In this document: positions 9,850 to 21,719 of the stretch, in pieces | How positions within the stretch are numbered: position 1 is the first letter of the stretch | Layout: each line of letters begins with the position of its first letter | Notes under the pieces: generated by a model | Database searches by the model: none | Told to the model about the DNA's origin: nothing | The model's input: the letters and a program-made list of their open reading frames with translations, nothing else | Program-made: the position numbers and the translations under genes | NCBI GenBank assembly: GCA_963556255.1 | Contig: OY744616.1 | Location: 2,250,831 to 2,314,830 of the forward strand | From: Allolobophora icterica | Lineage: Eukaryota; Annelida; Clitellata; Crassiclitellata; Lumbricidae | Length of the DNA stretch: 64,000 nucleotides | Reading direction: 5' to 3'

Positions 9850-11020
9850 CTATTGAAAATCACAGCCAGAGAATCTAATCTCATCTCCTGATTTCTATGG
9901 CGCCCTTATCATATCTTCTACCGGACCATTATGGAAGCGTCCAACACATCAGTTGATTGTCGCCTGAAGTGAAATCACAGTCCACACTCGTCAGTCATTG
10001 GAGAAGACTGAAGCCTTGAATTACTGCATGGAGCGACGGAAAGCACAGCTTGGCTTTCTTTGGTAACCGGAAATGCGCAAAGACAAAGCCGAAGGTCCTT
10101 GATAGGGGTCGCATCACTGTTGACGATCAAGCCAAACGCGGCTTGATTATCGAGCTATGCTTTGCACTTTTGATGACAGCAATTATTTCAAGAAGCTCCG
10201 TCGCGATACACAGAGATTGTGAACAGATAGATGAGTTTTACTGAGTCTACCCCGTGACGTCCCTGATAACATAGGTCCCGAATTCCATCGGCTCGTGGAA
10301 TTAAGTAACAAATTCATTCATTCTTTCATTAACTTATTTCATCTCATCCAACAGTGGTCAATTAGTTATGTCAATCTAACATCAATCAACTGGTAATTAA
10401 AACCTCTCAAGGAGGTTCTATTCATAAGGTTTCTGTCCAGAAATCTTAAGGAATAGCTTCAGTATACCAGGGTCTTAGTGTCCTCGATTCGCCTTGACGA
10501 CTGTGATCTGCACCGGATGAGCTTCTGACGGTCCAGGTTACTCTGCCCAAGACCTCATCAATGGACACCATTCTCAACACTCTTGGTCGATGAACATGAG
10601 GCTGCAGGTGCGACTCCGTCTAACGACCCTGTTACGCATACATTTCTCTGTAATAAATCACTGTAATTTGCTCTGGGCCTGTTCGAGGGAAGAATATGAG
10701 CGCCTTCCCTGCGCTTCTCGTGATACATGACAACTTCTTGATTTGGACATTATGCATTTCAGGTTATCAAGCATCAACATTCATCATGCATCCATCCATC
10801 CATCTGTGATTTCACTTGTAGGTTTTTCATCTCATTACATATTAGGCAACACGCATTACACATTACACAACCATATTAATTTATTCATCTGCGAATTCAC
10901 TTGCAGGTTTCTCATCTCGTTACATATTACACAACCATATTAATTTGATAAGTAGCCTCTATAACTGTCCCGTGAAAATCACAAAGCCAAGAGTGACGAT
11001 CTTTTTGGTCTACAAACTTA
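9850..11020. other. U1-specific unassigned segment (absent from U6)
   Basis: The sequence between AATCACAGCCAGAG and AACTTAATTTATTG has no counterpart in U6, where the flanks meet near 58538. It is either an insertion in U1 or a deletion in U6. A 55-bp word including TTTCTCATCTCGTTACATATT is duplicated at about 10818-10880 and 10908-10945. No coding feature is recognised. Confidence 0.4.
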
Positions 11021-11340
11021 ATTTATTGTTCGATCAATCGAGCACTTTTAAATTTACCTGTTCTCTCGAAAATGACGAAATTCCCATTGAAATAGAGCCA
11101 GATTCCACATTTATCAAGAGAATACTTCAAATGCAGCGTGACTAAACGTAAAAATACAAAAACCTTGCAGATCAGAAAGCTGCAATAAATGATGTCCATC
11201 GTGTTTAAGGATAATATTAATTTGTGCATGCATATATGTTTGTATGTGCGTATATATGTAAAGCGTATAATACAACGGTATTTGATATTGCCCTCCTTCT
11301 TCCAAAGTTCAGAAGTGCGCACACGACCATACAACAGAAC

Positions 11341-11428
11341 ATCGATGGCGCAGAGCAGTTGTGAGGGAAGGGCTCGCTCGCGACGCCTCGGGCGAGACTG
11401 GAACCGGAACCATCTGCGTCTCAGTAAG
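11341..11428 (+). other. CpG-rich candidate exon with GTAAGT donor
   Basis: A CpG-rich patch reads MAQSSCEGRARSRRLG on the plus strand and runs into a GTAAGTAAG donor after 11428. The donor is kept in the U6 copy (61371-61460), where the reading frame is also open although its ATG is ATT. It could be a 5' exon of an unknown plus-strand gene or just a conserved repeat. Nothing downstream is identified. Confidence 0.25.
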
Positions 11429-12044
11429 TAAGCAAGTATATTTTTTATTAAACCGGTTGCTGAAGAGAATCAGTAGGCCTATGAATATCAGTGGCCAGAC
11501 GCCAGTGGCCAGATGCCAAAAAAGTGCAAGCAAAGTCGCAAAGATAATTAAGACATAAAACATTGCCGGTCATTTTAGTCAATGAGTGGTCATCATCATT
11601 TATGTGATAATGAAGCATAAATGAACATTAAATAGGCCTACCACTAGGCCTATATAGACGAAAACTTTCAAAGTCTTAAACAATAAACATTTACACTCAG
11701 TGCCAACGCTGACAACGCATTTGTGAAATTTTCATCATGCCATTTGAATCATTTTGTCACTAACAATCATAGTCTCTGCTGATCACGCGGGGATGCTAAC
11801 GGCAGCTCGTCAGCTTTATCCAAGGACATTCTTAACTTAATATCACTAAGTCTAAGTTGGAAATAAGTTAATAACTAAGACGCAATACAAATAAGCACGC
11901 TCGTATTGTTTACTACGTCATGATGCGTAAAGTCCGGAGCATGCAGAGATATGCGAGGCTCACGCTGTAGAGTGCAACCATAGAGCTACTAACAATAGCG
12001 CATTGTGTGCACACTGTGCTTATGCTAATACATTTTTCCCGTCC

Positions 12045-12496
12045 ATAAATTCGGTGTCACCACAAATGGTTCACGGACAAATGGTTCACCGACAAAAGGT
12101 TCACGACAAAAGGTTCACGGACAAATGGTTCACGATCTTCCAGCTTCTAGTTGAGCTATATTTTCAACGATCTTCCAGCCTCTAGTTTGAGCTACATTTT
12201 CATCATTGCAGATCCAGCTCCTAGCTTAAGCAGTATTTTCATCGCTCGTCCAGCTTCTAGTTTCATGAAAATAGAGCCAAACATGCTTTTTCGTAGTCCA
12301 ATGTAAAAAAAACACAAACTAGAAGCTGGATGTGCGATGAAAATAGCTCAACATAGAAACTGGATGAGCGATGAGGAAAATATAGCTCAAAGTGGAAGCT
12401 GTAAGATCGTGAACCATTTGTCCGTGAACCATTTGTCCGTGAACCATTTGTCGGTGAACCTTTTGTCGTGAACCTTTTGTCGTGGAACCATAAATT
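12045..12496. mobile_element. Foldback element 1 (TU-like) with target duplication
   Basis: The element (12053 to about 12489) is a near-palindrome. Each arm is a tandem array of ACAAATGGTTCACGG-like 13-15 bp units, inverted between ends. The centre carries a degenerate 41-46 bp minisatellite (CCAGCTTCTAG, then TATTTTCATCG). ATAAATTC flanks both sides. The empty site is at 62170-62181 in U6, where the flanks join without the element. It has no coding capacity. Confidence 0.8.
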
Positions 12497-12559
12497 CTTA
12501 AACCTTAATTATTTCACACATTCAGATTAAGATATTTACTTGGTCTAAGGCGGGACTGT

Positions 12560-13520
12560 CACCAGAGAGGTACCGCAGTCGGATCAACCTGACTATGATG
12601 GATTGAAGCCTATTGTCATCCTGCTGCCGAGCAAACCCTATCATGTAGGACTCGCGCACAGCATATGCACTACGGTGGTGGCGCGAACCACGTTGTAAAG
12701 ATCTGGGTCCTTAGGGCCAGGAGCTTTTAAAATGCGTTGGCCTAATGCATGCAACGACTGCCTGGCCTTGCAGCATATCCGGGTGATAAGCGTTTCAAAG
12801 CTACAATAGGGGTTTTCGTGAACGTTGCCCAAGGACTGTCATTAATCTACTCTAGTAACTCCGGGTGTGACTGTTGGAACTATCCCCTACCCACCCTCTA
12901 CCCTATTCGTCCTAACCAGCATCTCATAGGTCTCACTCTGATTTAGCTTGAGATTACATGCCTCTGCCCATCTTTCAAAGTGGTCCAGCTCTTTTTGACT
13001 GTAGAAGCATTGGACGAGGGTATCATCAGATAACTGTCATTAGCATATTTTAACATTCTTTTTCCATGGTGCAACGTTTTTACTTTTGATATGATTGTTA
13101 TGAAATTGACAGGCCCTGAACCCGACCCCTGGAGAAATGCCACCGAGCCAAAAAATCATAGTTCAATCGCAGTCCAAGATTTCAACCGCGCCCAAAGAAA
13201 AGAGTGCCGTGGCAACAAAATGAAAATCGATAGGACTGTTACGGTTCGAGATTCAAGGGCCAAGCAGGCGGATAGTCAGAGTATGATGGTGTATGATGTT
13301 CATTGTAATATTAAGGCTATTCGTACAAGTGATTGAACAGACTTACACTTGCCGTTGAGTCCACTTGATGAGTCATCAACGTAGACAGAGCAATCGCAAT
13401 AGGACCAGAATATCAAATCGAAACAGGAACAGTTTCGATGCTCATCGCGGTTTGAGCCGGAAGCACCGAGAAATACTTCCAAAGCGGGCTGCACGTGTTC
13501 GAATTGAGGAGACTTCAAAT
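12560..13520 (-). mobile_element. Decayed LINE reverse-transcriptase fragment
   Basis: Minus-strand pieces read GSGSGPVNFITIISKVKTLHHG, MLKYANDSYLMIP (a degenerate YADD box) and RICCKARQSLHALGQRIL. This order is typical of the RT core and thumb in CR1/L2-like LINEs. Frameshifts and stops separate them. The same fragment is in U6 at 62230-63190, so insertion preceded that duplication. Confidence 0.65.
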
Positions 13521-13555
13521 CAGTTTTTCCTGTCAGAAGAATACTTCAAACAATT

Positions 13556-13790
13556 ACAAGTATGCTTGTGTGTATGTGTATATATGTATGTATGTATGTG
13601 TGATCGTTTTTCTGTGTACGTGTGTATGTAAGTATGTCTGTGTATTGGATACATACATGTGCGTGTATGAATGGATGAGTTTGCATATGTGTATCTATAT
13701 TTGCATGTATATACGAATGTGTGAATTGCATGCATATCATATCATATATCATATCATATATCATATCATATCATATATGGTTATTTATAA
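13556..13790. repeat. GTAT microsatellite and (ATATC)n tail
   Basis: Interrupted GTAT repeats are followed by an ATCATATCAT tract (13735-13779). The latter is the 3' tail of the adjacent minus-strand LINE. The U6 copy has the GTAT tract strongly expanded (63244-63402) and interrupted by a foldback element. Confidence 0.8.
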
Positions 13791-15295
13791 AGCGTCGCTC
13801 ACAGTATAGACTGTACAGAGGCGCTCCCAGCGTGACAGCCCCGAGGGAATAGGAAGGTCTTCAGGCCTAGGAGAGATGAGGGCGAGATCCCAAACAATAT
13901 CTTGCTAAGGACAGAGGGGGGCAGGTCATTCCATAAGGAAGGCCCAAGGATGGCTAAAGCTGAGCCATCGAAGTCCTAGTCCGACAGACAAGTAGATCAG
14001 GGCAGTCCGCAGACCGAAGAGGGCGGGAGGAGAGATGTTAACGCATTAGATCACAGAGGTACTTAGGAACTTTTCCCTGCTGAGTACTAGAGACCAGGAG
14101 GAGGACCTTGGATTGGATGCTGGAAGGAAAAGAAAGCCAGTGAAGTACATCAGTCATAAAGGTAGTTATGTGGGATATACCCCGTGAACGATCGAGTCGA
14201 ACTGCTACGATCGACTTGGCTCGGCCGACGATCGACTCGATCGACTTTGTCGACTAGTCGACCTCTCGTCGACTCGATCGACTTGGCAAATAAACGATCG
14301 ACTTGGTCGACTTTGTCGACTTGGACTGTATCTCTGGGACAGGGGCCCGGGAGCCATGGCGCCAAAGGTGCCAATTCTCATACAAGTTTTGGCTCTGTAG
14401 AGCCGAGGCACAAGCATGCTCACACAACTTTTGGCTGGCGCTTTGTATTTGATGCTTGCTAAAGTAGTTATTGACTTATTGTGCTATAGACGCGTTTCAT
14501 TTCATGAATATGTAGGCCTAGTATAATAAGCTTTTCCACTGACTGTAAAAAATGACAAAATATTCTTATGTGTTATATCGGATATAATGTATAATTCTAT
14601 CCATCTTAGGTCTGTACTTTGCCTGAGGTTAGCTCACGCAACTATTAAACACTTTCCGAGCCACTGCTCTTGGCCAAAGTCGAAGCATTAAAGTCCCGTC
14701 CTAACATACAGACATTCGAACGTTTTGAGATCGTCGTTACTGACTACCATGATGTATAAATAACAACTATTTTTACATCATGCTGACTACAGAGCTGAAA
14801 TTTCCTGAAACTAGCGCATATTTAACACATCTTAATCTTTCCATTTTCACCGTAAAACTTTGAAAAACAGTATCTGCAGCTTCCACTATACGAAATCACC
14901 AAGAGGCTCATAGTTTGCAATGAACTTCAAATCAGGTTAATACGGTAGTTGTGCGTTCACAAAGCATTACGTCATCGCAACATGTGGGTCATTTTGTGCA
15001 GTAGCAGCAAAAAATAGTAAGAAAATATTTCATAGTCGAGGAAACAACGATCGACTCGACTTGTCAAAACACATGATCGACTCGACTTGCAAGTTGATCG
15101 AGTCGAAGATTTTTCGATCGACTCGACTTGGCCGAGTTTCGATCGACTTGATCGACTGACTCGATCGATCACGGGGTATAATGTGGGAGAAGCGAGGGAA
15201 ACGGGCAATGAGCCTGGCAGCCGTGTTCAGAACAGACTGTAGGGACGATACGAGCGCTTTAGGGAGCCCGGCAAACAATGAATGGCAATAGTCAA
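13780..15295 (-). mobile_element. CR1-like LINE 3' end, split by a nested TIR element
   Basis: The right piece (15177-15295) reads LFAGLPKALVSSLQSVLNTA and then RFPRFSHI. The left piece (13790-14179) continues MTDVLHWL and ends in a 3' UTR with GGGAGCGCCTCTGTACAG and GCTTTATAAATAACC. Together they form the C-terminal part of a CR1/L2-type reverse transcriptase, with stops. A DNA element at 14180-15176 interrupts them. A second copy of the same LINE end begins at 63880. Confidence 0.75.
14176..15180. mobile_element. TCGA-rich non-autonomous TIR element, TATA duplication
   Basis: Ends are CCCCGTGAACGATCGAGTC and its inverse, with one mismatch, flanked by TATA on both sides (14176-14179, 15177-15180). 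Both arms are dense degenerate arrays of GATCGACTCGACTTG / TCGACTTGGTCGACTT words (14190-14330 and 15040-15165). The centre (14340-15030) is AT-rich without a transposase. Removing the element and one TATA restores the interrupted LINE. The superfamily is not assigned; the duplication could be TA or TATA. Confidence 0.75.
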
Positions 15296-15885
15296 TATAT
15301 ATATATATGTACACAAAATGCATGTAGGCTATATGTACGTGCATTATGTCTCTATCTATGGATGTATGTTTAAATGCATATTAGCCGTATGTTTGGATGC
15401 ATGCGTAAATGTATTGCATGTTGGCATGCATTTCATGTGTGTCTCTGTTTAAATGCATTATGACAGTTTGCATTGCATGCATTTATACATCTATGCGCAT
15501 GTATCAATGAATACGTGGTATATGCTTATGGTTTTTAAATTTATGTAGCGCCTTTGTATATTAAACAAGGAAATTCAAAAATGAACCAACCATGGAGAGA
15601 ATCTTTAGTTACGGCGAACAATTCTACGAATCCAAAGACGAGGAAAGCCAAAATCTCGCTTTGCTTCATGTTTCCTGCAAAAGAATTATGCAAAATTGCC
15701 CATAAAAAAGAATTCATTAGCCTTCATTTAGAAATAGCACAGCCTAGCTTTATACTGATCTGTTGGACCCTAGAGGGATGGCCTATCAATCACTGTTAAA
15801 TTCTTATCTTAAAGTAGACTGGATTTAGTTGTAATCGTAATCACAATAAGAAGGTTACATAACGTAACGTGAAGAGCAAACTAAT
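15296..15885. other. Unassigned, weak ATGCAT-rich repeats
   Basis: Irregular ATGCAT / GTATG words fill 15300-15530. The rest is unique sequence with one unsupported 81-codon ORF. Nothing recognised. Confidence 0.35.
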
Positions 15886-16120
15886 ATGGACTCTACTCTC
15901 GCTCTACTAGTACTATTATTATTACTATTACTACTACTACCACCGCTAATAATACTACTACTGCCACTGCTGCCATTACTACGGCCACTACAACCACTAA
16001 TACTACCACCACCACTACCACCACTACTACAACTATTACTGCTACTAATTCTACTACAACTGATTCTATGGCTACTATTACTGTGCTACCGCTGCTACTT
16101 CACTGTCGTTTCTCTGCTAT
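15886..16120. repeat. ACT/ATT trinucleotide low-complexity tract
   Basis: Irregular CTACTA, ACCACC and TTATTA triplets give a leucine-rich ORF by composition alone. It is a decayed microsatellite. Confidence 0.8.
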
Positions 16121-17300
16121 AGATGTAGTTTATTATCTGTTTCAATTATACCCACAAAATTTCAGCAGAAATAATTGACAAGACCAGAGCACCAAACTCC
16201 TGATAAGTAAAATCAACCTCGAACTGTAACCGCAGTTATGAACTGTAGAATTTATAGCATTGCGTTTTATTGCTTTACATCAAGCGAAGCAATGTTTATT
16301 CGGACGAGGACAGTCACGAGAGTGTTCCTTGTGACTTTCTTCACAATTTCAATTAGTCAGTTAAAATGAGTTTGTTTCATTAATGGAAAAGTGATGACTA
16401 CGAATCGTTGAGTCGTATGGTTTCGAATCCTCTTTCTGATCGGTCTAGGCTGACTGCAGATATTCCGATGACCCTGACATAACTGTGTACGAAAGTGTCA
16501 GTTTATCGTGATGCGGGCATCATCTGATATCTTATGCAGTATTACTGAACAGCACACTCACGCCTAAGGCTGCTTAATGACTATGAGAAAGAGAAGTTTA
16601 AAAATGGATGAGATATGTGGTTCGTATGGACAAGCATAGAAGATTCAACAAGTGATGATCTGGATTCCTGAAGATAAATGAAGGGAAGACAAGAAAACAA
16701 TTAGGTGGAGTCCCTCAGAGACGACTTAAGGTGTTAAATTGTAGGCTAACTGCAAGACGTTGTAAGTGGCGGCTAGTTTCTTTAGGGTCTGTACAGATTT
16801 AATTCAATCAATAGTTTATTGATCCAGTGTGACCAGTGTTTACAAATCAGTAAAGATAGTCAATCAGTTATAATGCAACAGATATGCAGTGGTACATTTT
16901 AATTTATATTTAAGTCACTGGTGCAGTGGGTCAAAAGGAGATCTTTAAGGGATCTAAGTCCCACTATATGAGGCCCCATATTTCCAAGTCCAATTGTGGC
17001 AAACTAATATAAATTTTTGATAGTAACACTATACCATAGTAACATGAATGAATCAAAGAGAATTCCATGATTACAACCAGGGCTGTAGTGGTAAAATTAG
17101 AGGTGAGTACACGATACCGGTTAGTTTTCCGAAACAAATTAGCCGTCAATATACGCTGCAGTATTTTGTGAGTAGGGGGCCTATACGCTACAGTATTTTA
17201 ATAGAAATAAATAGAAATATTTTATGAGGTGAGTATACGGTCTCAAGAGGTGAGTATACTGACTATCCGCGCCTCAGATTCACATTTCGGTGCAACCGTG
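16121..17300. other. Unassigned intergenic sequence
   Basis: I see no coding exon, TIR pair or recognisable repeat. A GGTTTCGAATCC word at 16421-16432 resembles a Pol III B box, but no matching A box is found. Confidence 0.3.
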
Positions 17301-17333
17301 TGCGCCTTGCAAATTTAATAAATAAAAATCAAA

Positions 17334-17585
17334 TAATAATAATAATAATAATTCATCCATCCATCTACCTATTTGCATATCCATTCATCCATCTTCTCGT
17401 CCATCCATCCATCCCTGCATGCATACATGCATGCATGTATACACACATAGTACATGCCTACATACAAAGAAAAATAAATACATACATACATACATACATA
17501 CGTACGTACATACACACATACATGCATGCATACATAGTTACACACCTACATACATACACACATGTTCATGCATACATCAATGATT
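17334..17585. repeat. Composite microsatellite (AAT, CATC, CATA)
   Basis: (AAT)n is followed by CATCCATC and a long interrupted CATACATA tract. Confidence 0.85.
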
Positions 17586-17589
17586 AGAC

Positions 17590-18395
17590 CTGTAGGAGTT
17601 TAATTTTATTAATCGTTGGCCATGCAGATTTGATACAGGCCTATATGATAATCACGAAACCAAGTCACGAAGCGTAAGGCACACTTGAAATCTGATGTTT
17701 ATTTACTGGTGCAGGGAAATGCCAGAGCATTATTTTAATTAAACCGGATGTCACAGTCAGCGAGGATAATCGTTTGAAGTGACTAAGAAAGTCAGTTTGT
17801 TCTCAATATCCTTTATCGTGTAACGTACTCTCTGTTTACAGAGTCTGCACTTAATTTGCTTTGGGCCTTTAATCACGTGATTCAAAATACAAAGGGAAGG
17901 AGATCTGATGACTATCTTGAACAGAGACTCGTATGAAGATATCATTGGTTCAAATGGCTTAGCCATAGCCACCAATCAACGAACTTTCTGTCGTTCAACC
18001 TAAACACAGCCAATCGTAACAGCCCCATATCTGGTCTCCTCAGAAATCGGGCTAAATACTTTCGACGATATCTTTTGATAACCCCTCTGACCTGTGAATA
18101 GGTCGGTGCCATTGTAGATTGCATTATGGTTTCTGGTCCAGAAATAAACTGTTTTGGTATTTATCCCAGTCAGTATTCGTTGCTGGCTTTACTTATGTTG
18201 AGGGCTCTCTCAGAATTCGGCGTTTGTTCATCTTCTGTTCACAGTGTATACCACACCACTAGGTACATTTTCTGGCAGTCATTCACTAGGAAATATGTTT
18301 TCTGCGGATGAAACTTACAGTTACATTTCGTTTGACAGTTTAGCCTTCTAATTCGTCTGTGCAAATTTCTAAAGCGCTACAATATAACTATGCCC
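17590..18395. other. Unassigned intergenic sequence
   Basis: Only short unsupported ORFs occur, including a 60-codon basic one on the minus strand (17942-18124). No recognised element or splice-framed exon. Confidence 0.3.
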
Positions 18396-18399
18396 AGTG

Positions 18400-18895
18400 C
18401 ATGAGCTTATTCCTGACCACTACGTCTGTTCTCAGGTGTTTTCCAGAAATACCAAGTGAAGAACTTAACCCGGTCGCCAGAAGACAAGGAGAAAAGGAGA
18501 GAGAAGCTGCTGAGACGAGTTTCGTTTAAGAAGAGAGATATTGGAAGGCGAAGGGGTGGATGGATCAGGATACGTATTCTTGAAGAGGCGAGCATTCAGA
18601 GTGGATAGGGTGATACGGTAGATTGAGGTAGATGATGATGGGTGAACGATGAGATTGCCGAAGGAAGGAAGAATTTTATAGGATCTTATAGCGGATGCGC
18701 GCAGCAATAGGGAGCCAGCGTAGGATATGAAACATGTAAGTACAGATATGGGCAAAGCGGGGGAGTCGAGCGATGAGCCTAGTAGATGCATTTTAAACAG
18801 ATTGAAGGGGGAGAGACGCTGCTTAGGGAGACCCATGAGGAACGAGTTGCAGTAGTCCAAGCGTGAGCAGACAAGTTCGTGAACTATGATGGTAG
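18400..18895 (-). mobile_element. CR1-like LINE C-terminal fragment
   Basis: The minus-strand translation has LDYCNSFLMGLPKQRL near 18860 and then decays through frameshifts toward about 18400. LDYCNSxLxGLP is a hallmark of the thumb region of CR1/L2-type reverse transcriptases. It is truncated at both ends. Confidence 0.65.
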
Positions 18896-18899
18896 CCTA

Positions 18900-19415
18900 A
18901 ATATGCTGCGGGCGTATTTGAGTGTAATATCCATGTTAGATTGTATTCGAAATTAGTTTTCAAGTGAATGTCGTAATTAATGTTTAGAAATTCACAAGTC
19001 AAGTTATGCCAAGAAGCAATTAAAGCGACGCTAGGACCAAAGGTTTGAACTTATTCATAAACGAATTTTTCCGTTTTTAATAAAAAGTGACCTCTTAATT
19101 TCGTCAGCAAATAAGTTCAGTAACCGAACATAAATGTAAACTGTTAGCGGTTAAGAGGAAACTTTTAATAATTAATATCTTTAATGGCATGACAGCGTTG
19201 ACGTTCTATAAAGAATTCGCTCAGTATGCTTACACGATTGTACGGATTTATTCGATATCATTTTTATGTTTGTTTTATTTATTATGCGCATATAATTTTT
19301 ATTTAATTTCCGATATGGCGGATCTAGAGGCAGGAGACGTTAACATCGGTCCTAACAATCCATGAATGAAATGATTCAGCATAACCGTATTGGGTTTTCT
19401 TCAACCGCCCTTCCA
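18900..19415. other. Unassigned AT-rich sequence
   Basis: No gene or repeat recognised between the LINE fragment and the left TIR of the next element. Confidence 0.3.
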
Positions 19416-21617
19416 CAATTGAAGGGCTTGCAGCAATAACCAGGTATGTCGGATTTTTTGAGTTTTGGGAAAATGGCTTCAAAGATTTGACACTTCAAAC
19501 TGTTGTATCTAAGCCATTTTACGAGATATCGACAAGCTGTTTGAAACACCGTCTAAGTTGTTATTGTCTTTCACGAAATTGTTACATAATGCAATGCAAA
19601 AGATAACTTTAATGTTTTTTCACGACATTTTCCTTCATACCTGGTTATTGACACTCAATAGCACAACATCGCCTGCTGTTAGTCGACATACCTTATTCTT
19701 GCACCAAATGGTGACTAGCACACAGTACAAATTAATCGTGCAATAAAAAGGTAAGTCATCATAGCTACTAGGAGTTCTTCCGGCCTCGCAGAAACGATCG
19801 ATCATCACGCCTACTCTCAAGCAGTCGGGTCTTGACCCGTCTACGGCATCTAACTATAGGCCTATAGCTAATGTCACTTTTATATCTAAAATTGTTGAAA
19901 AGTTGGTAGCTAGGCAATTGTTTAACTATCTCGATTCTAACAAGCTACTCCCTCCATGCCAATCTGGCTTTCGCAAGGGGCACTCTACTGAGACCCTTCT
20001 TCTTCATCTTCTCTCTGATATCTATTGTGCCATTGACAGATCCGAGGTTACTCTTCTGGCCCTTTACGACGTGAGCGCCGCCTTCGACTCCGTCGATCAT
20101 GATATTCTCTTGCGCCGCCTTTCTTTATCGTTTGGAATCACGGCCTTACCTTTAACCTGGCTCGAATCCTACCTCTCTGATCGTTCCTCCTCTGTTGTCT
20201 TTGGCTCTTCTCGTTCCCTCTGGCTTCCTGCTCCTTTTGGCCTCCCCCAAGGCTCTGTTCTTGGTCCTCTACTTTACATTCTCTTCACAGCTGATCTAGG
20301 CTCTCTTCTTGCATCCTGCTCGCTTTCGAGTCACAGCTATGCCGATGACCTCCAATCTTACACTCACTGCTCTGCAACTAAGGCTGCTGCTGTTCAGCTT
20401 ATGTCTGATGCTACTTCCACCCTTAATGCCTGGATGTCATCTAATCGTCTGCGTCTCAATCCTTCGAAGACTCAGTACATATGGTTTGGCACTCGTCAAC
20501 AGCTGGCCAAGCTTGATTTGACGTTTCTTGCCACTGAATTCCCCTCCTTTACCTTTTCTACTTCTGTTCGTGACCTAGGTGTCATTCTTGACCAAGAACT
20601 CTCCTTTTCTAAGCACATTCATGAACTGACTCGTGCTTGCTACTATCAACTGCGCCAGCTGCGTGTCGTATCCCGCTCTCTTTCATTCTCCGCGGCTTCC
20701 ACTCTGGTACATGCATTTATTGTCAATCGTTTGGATTATTGCTCCTCTCTCTTTGTTGGACTTCCTCAGACTCGCATTGTTTGTCTAGAGAGGGTTTTGC
20801 GGTCGGCTGCACGCTTGGTTGGCGGTATCTCCAGGTTTGACCACGTCTCTGAATTTATGCGAGACGTTCTCCATTGGCTTCCTGTCCAGCATCGCATTCA
20901 TTACAGGGTCTCCACCATGGCGTGGCATTGTGTCCTAGGGCGGGCCCCGGCCTACCTCTGCGAGCTCTTTACTTTAACTTCCGCTTGTGCGGGGCGCCGT
21001 GCCTTGCGCTCGGCCTCCCGAGGTGATTTTGCTGTCCCTTATGCGCGTACTGCTATGGCGCAGCGTAGGGCATTCTCCGTGGTGGGTCCTACCGCTTGGA
21101 ACGACCTCCCTCTCTCCTTTCGCTCTCTCCCTAGAGACCTCTCAGGTACTTTCTACGGCCTTCTTAAGACCTTTCTTTTTAACCGGGCCTGGGTCGGGAG
21201 CGCCACTGAGTAGATTTCTTGAAGGGGCGCTATAGAAGTTCATTATAGATAGATAGATAGATAGATACTTTACAGTAAGGAAAAAATAACGCAAAATCAG
21301 TGAATTGTAGAGTAAGTAACAGTCAATAACCGGGTATGTCAAATAACCTGATTATTGCACCGGTTTTAATACAAAGATTACTAGAAAAAACGACAATTTT
21401 TGTTATCATACCGGGTTATTGCACTGGAGTAATGCTGCCGGCTGCTAAAAACCATATGTCGACAAACTTATTTATCCAAAAGCCAATTCAAAAATAATCG
21501 GATTTGCACCAAATTTGCAGGGTATATAGAATACAATATTCCAAGCACGCTGGCATACTTTTTCACATAAACCAGGTATGTCGACATACCTGGTTATTGA
21601 GGCAAGCCCTTCAATTG
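19416..21617. mobile_element. TIR element with iterated palindromic motif
   Basis: The termini CAATTGAAGGGCTTGC (19416-19431) and its inverse (21602-21617) are followed by CAATAACCAGGTATGTCG in inverse orientation at the two ends. The motif CAATAACC(A/G)GGTATGTC recurs inside at 19636-19650 (inverse), 21324-21340, 21407-21423 (inverse) and 21570-21599 (as a hairpin). Without the nested LINE the element is about 0.7 kb and non-coding. AATT could be the target duplication, but it is palindromic and cannot be separated from the TIR. Confidence 0.65.
19765..21265 (+). mobile_element. CR1-clade LINE, 5' truncated, nearly intact RT domain
   Basis: The ORF is open from about 19765 to 21213. It includes SNYRPIANV (RT block 1), GHSTETLL, ALYDVSAAFDSVDHDILL (catalytic Asp), FGLPQGSVLGPLLY, SYADDLQSY (YADD catalytic box), NRLDYCSSLFVGLP and AFSVVGPTAWNDLPLSFRSL near the C-terminus. 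This is the order seen in CR1/L2-type elements. The endonuclease is absent. The short 3' UTR ends GGGGCGCTATAGAAGTTC followed by (GATA)n at 21244-21265. It is the best preserved LINE here and sits inside the TIR element at 19416-21617. Confidence 0.9.
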
Positions 21618-21719
21618 ATTCTTATTTGCCCTGGCTTGTTAAATTCTAAGCGAAGAGAATATGGTCAGATTTTGGCCACATTAAATCCGCCTTGAGCATA
21701 GCAAAACGGAAAATAACCT

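Noticed and set aside
13520..13809. Cys/Tyr/Val or His/Thr-rich ORFs over GTAT tracts (also 63227-63546)
   Set aside because: Simple-sequence translation.
17942..18124. 60-codon basic ORF as a gene
   Set aside because: No paralogue, domain, splice context or start support.
19857..19864. TAGGCCTA in the LINE as another micro-insertion
   Set aside because: It encodes part of the conserved NYRP motif of the reverse transcriptase, so it is not an insertion here.
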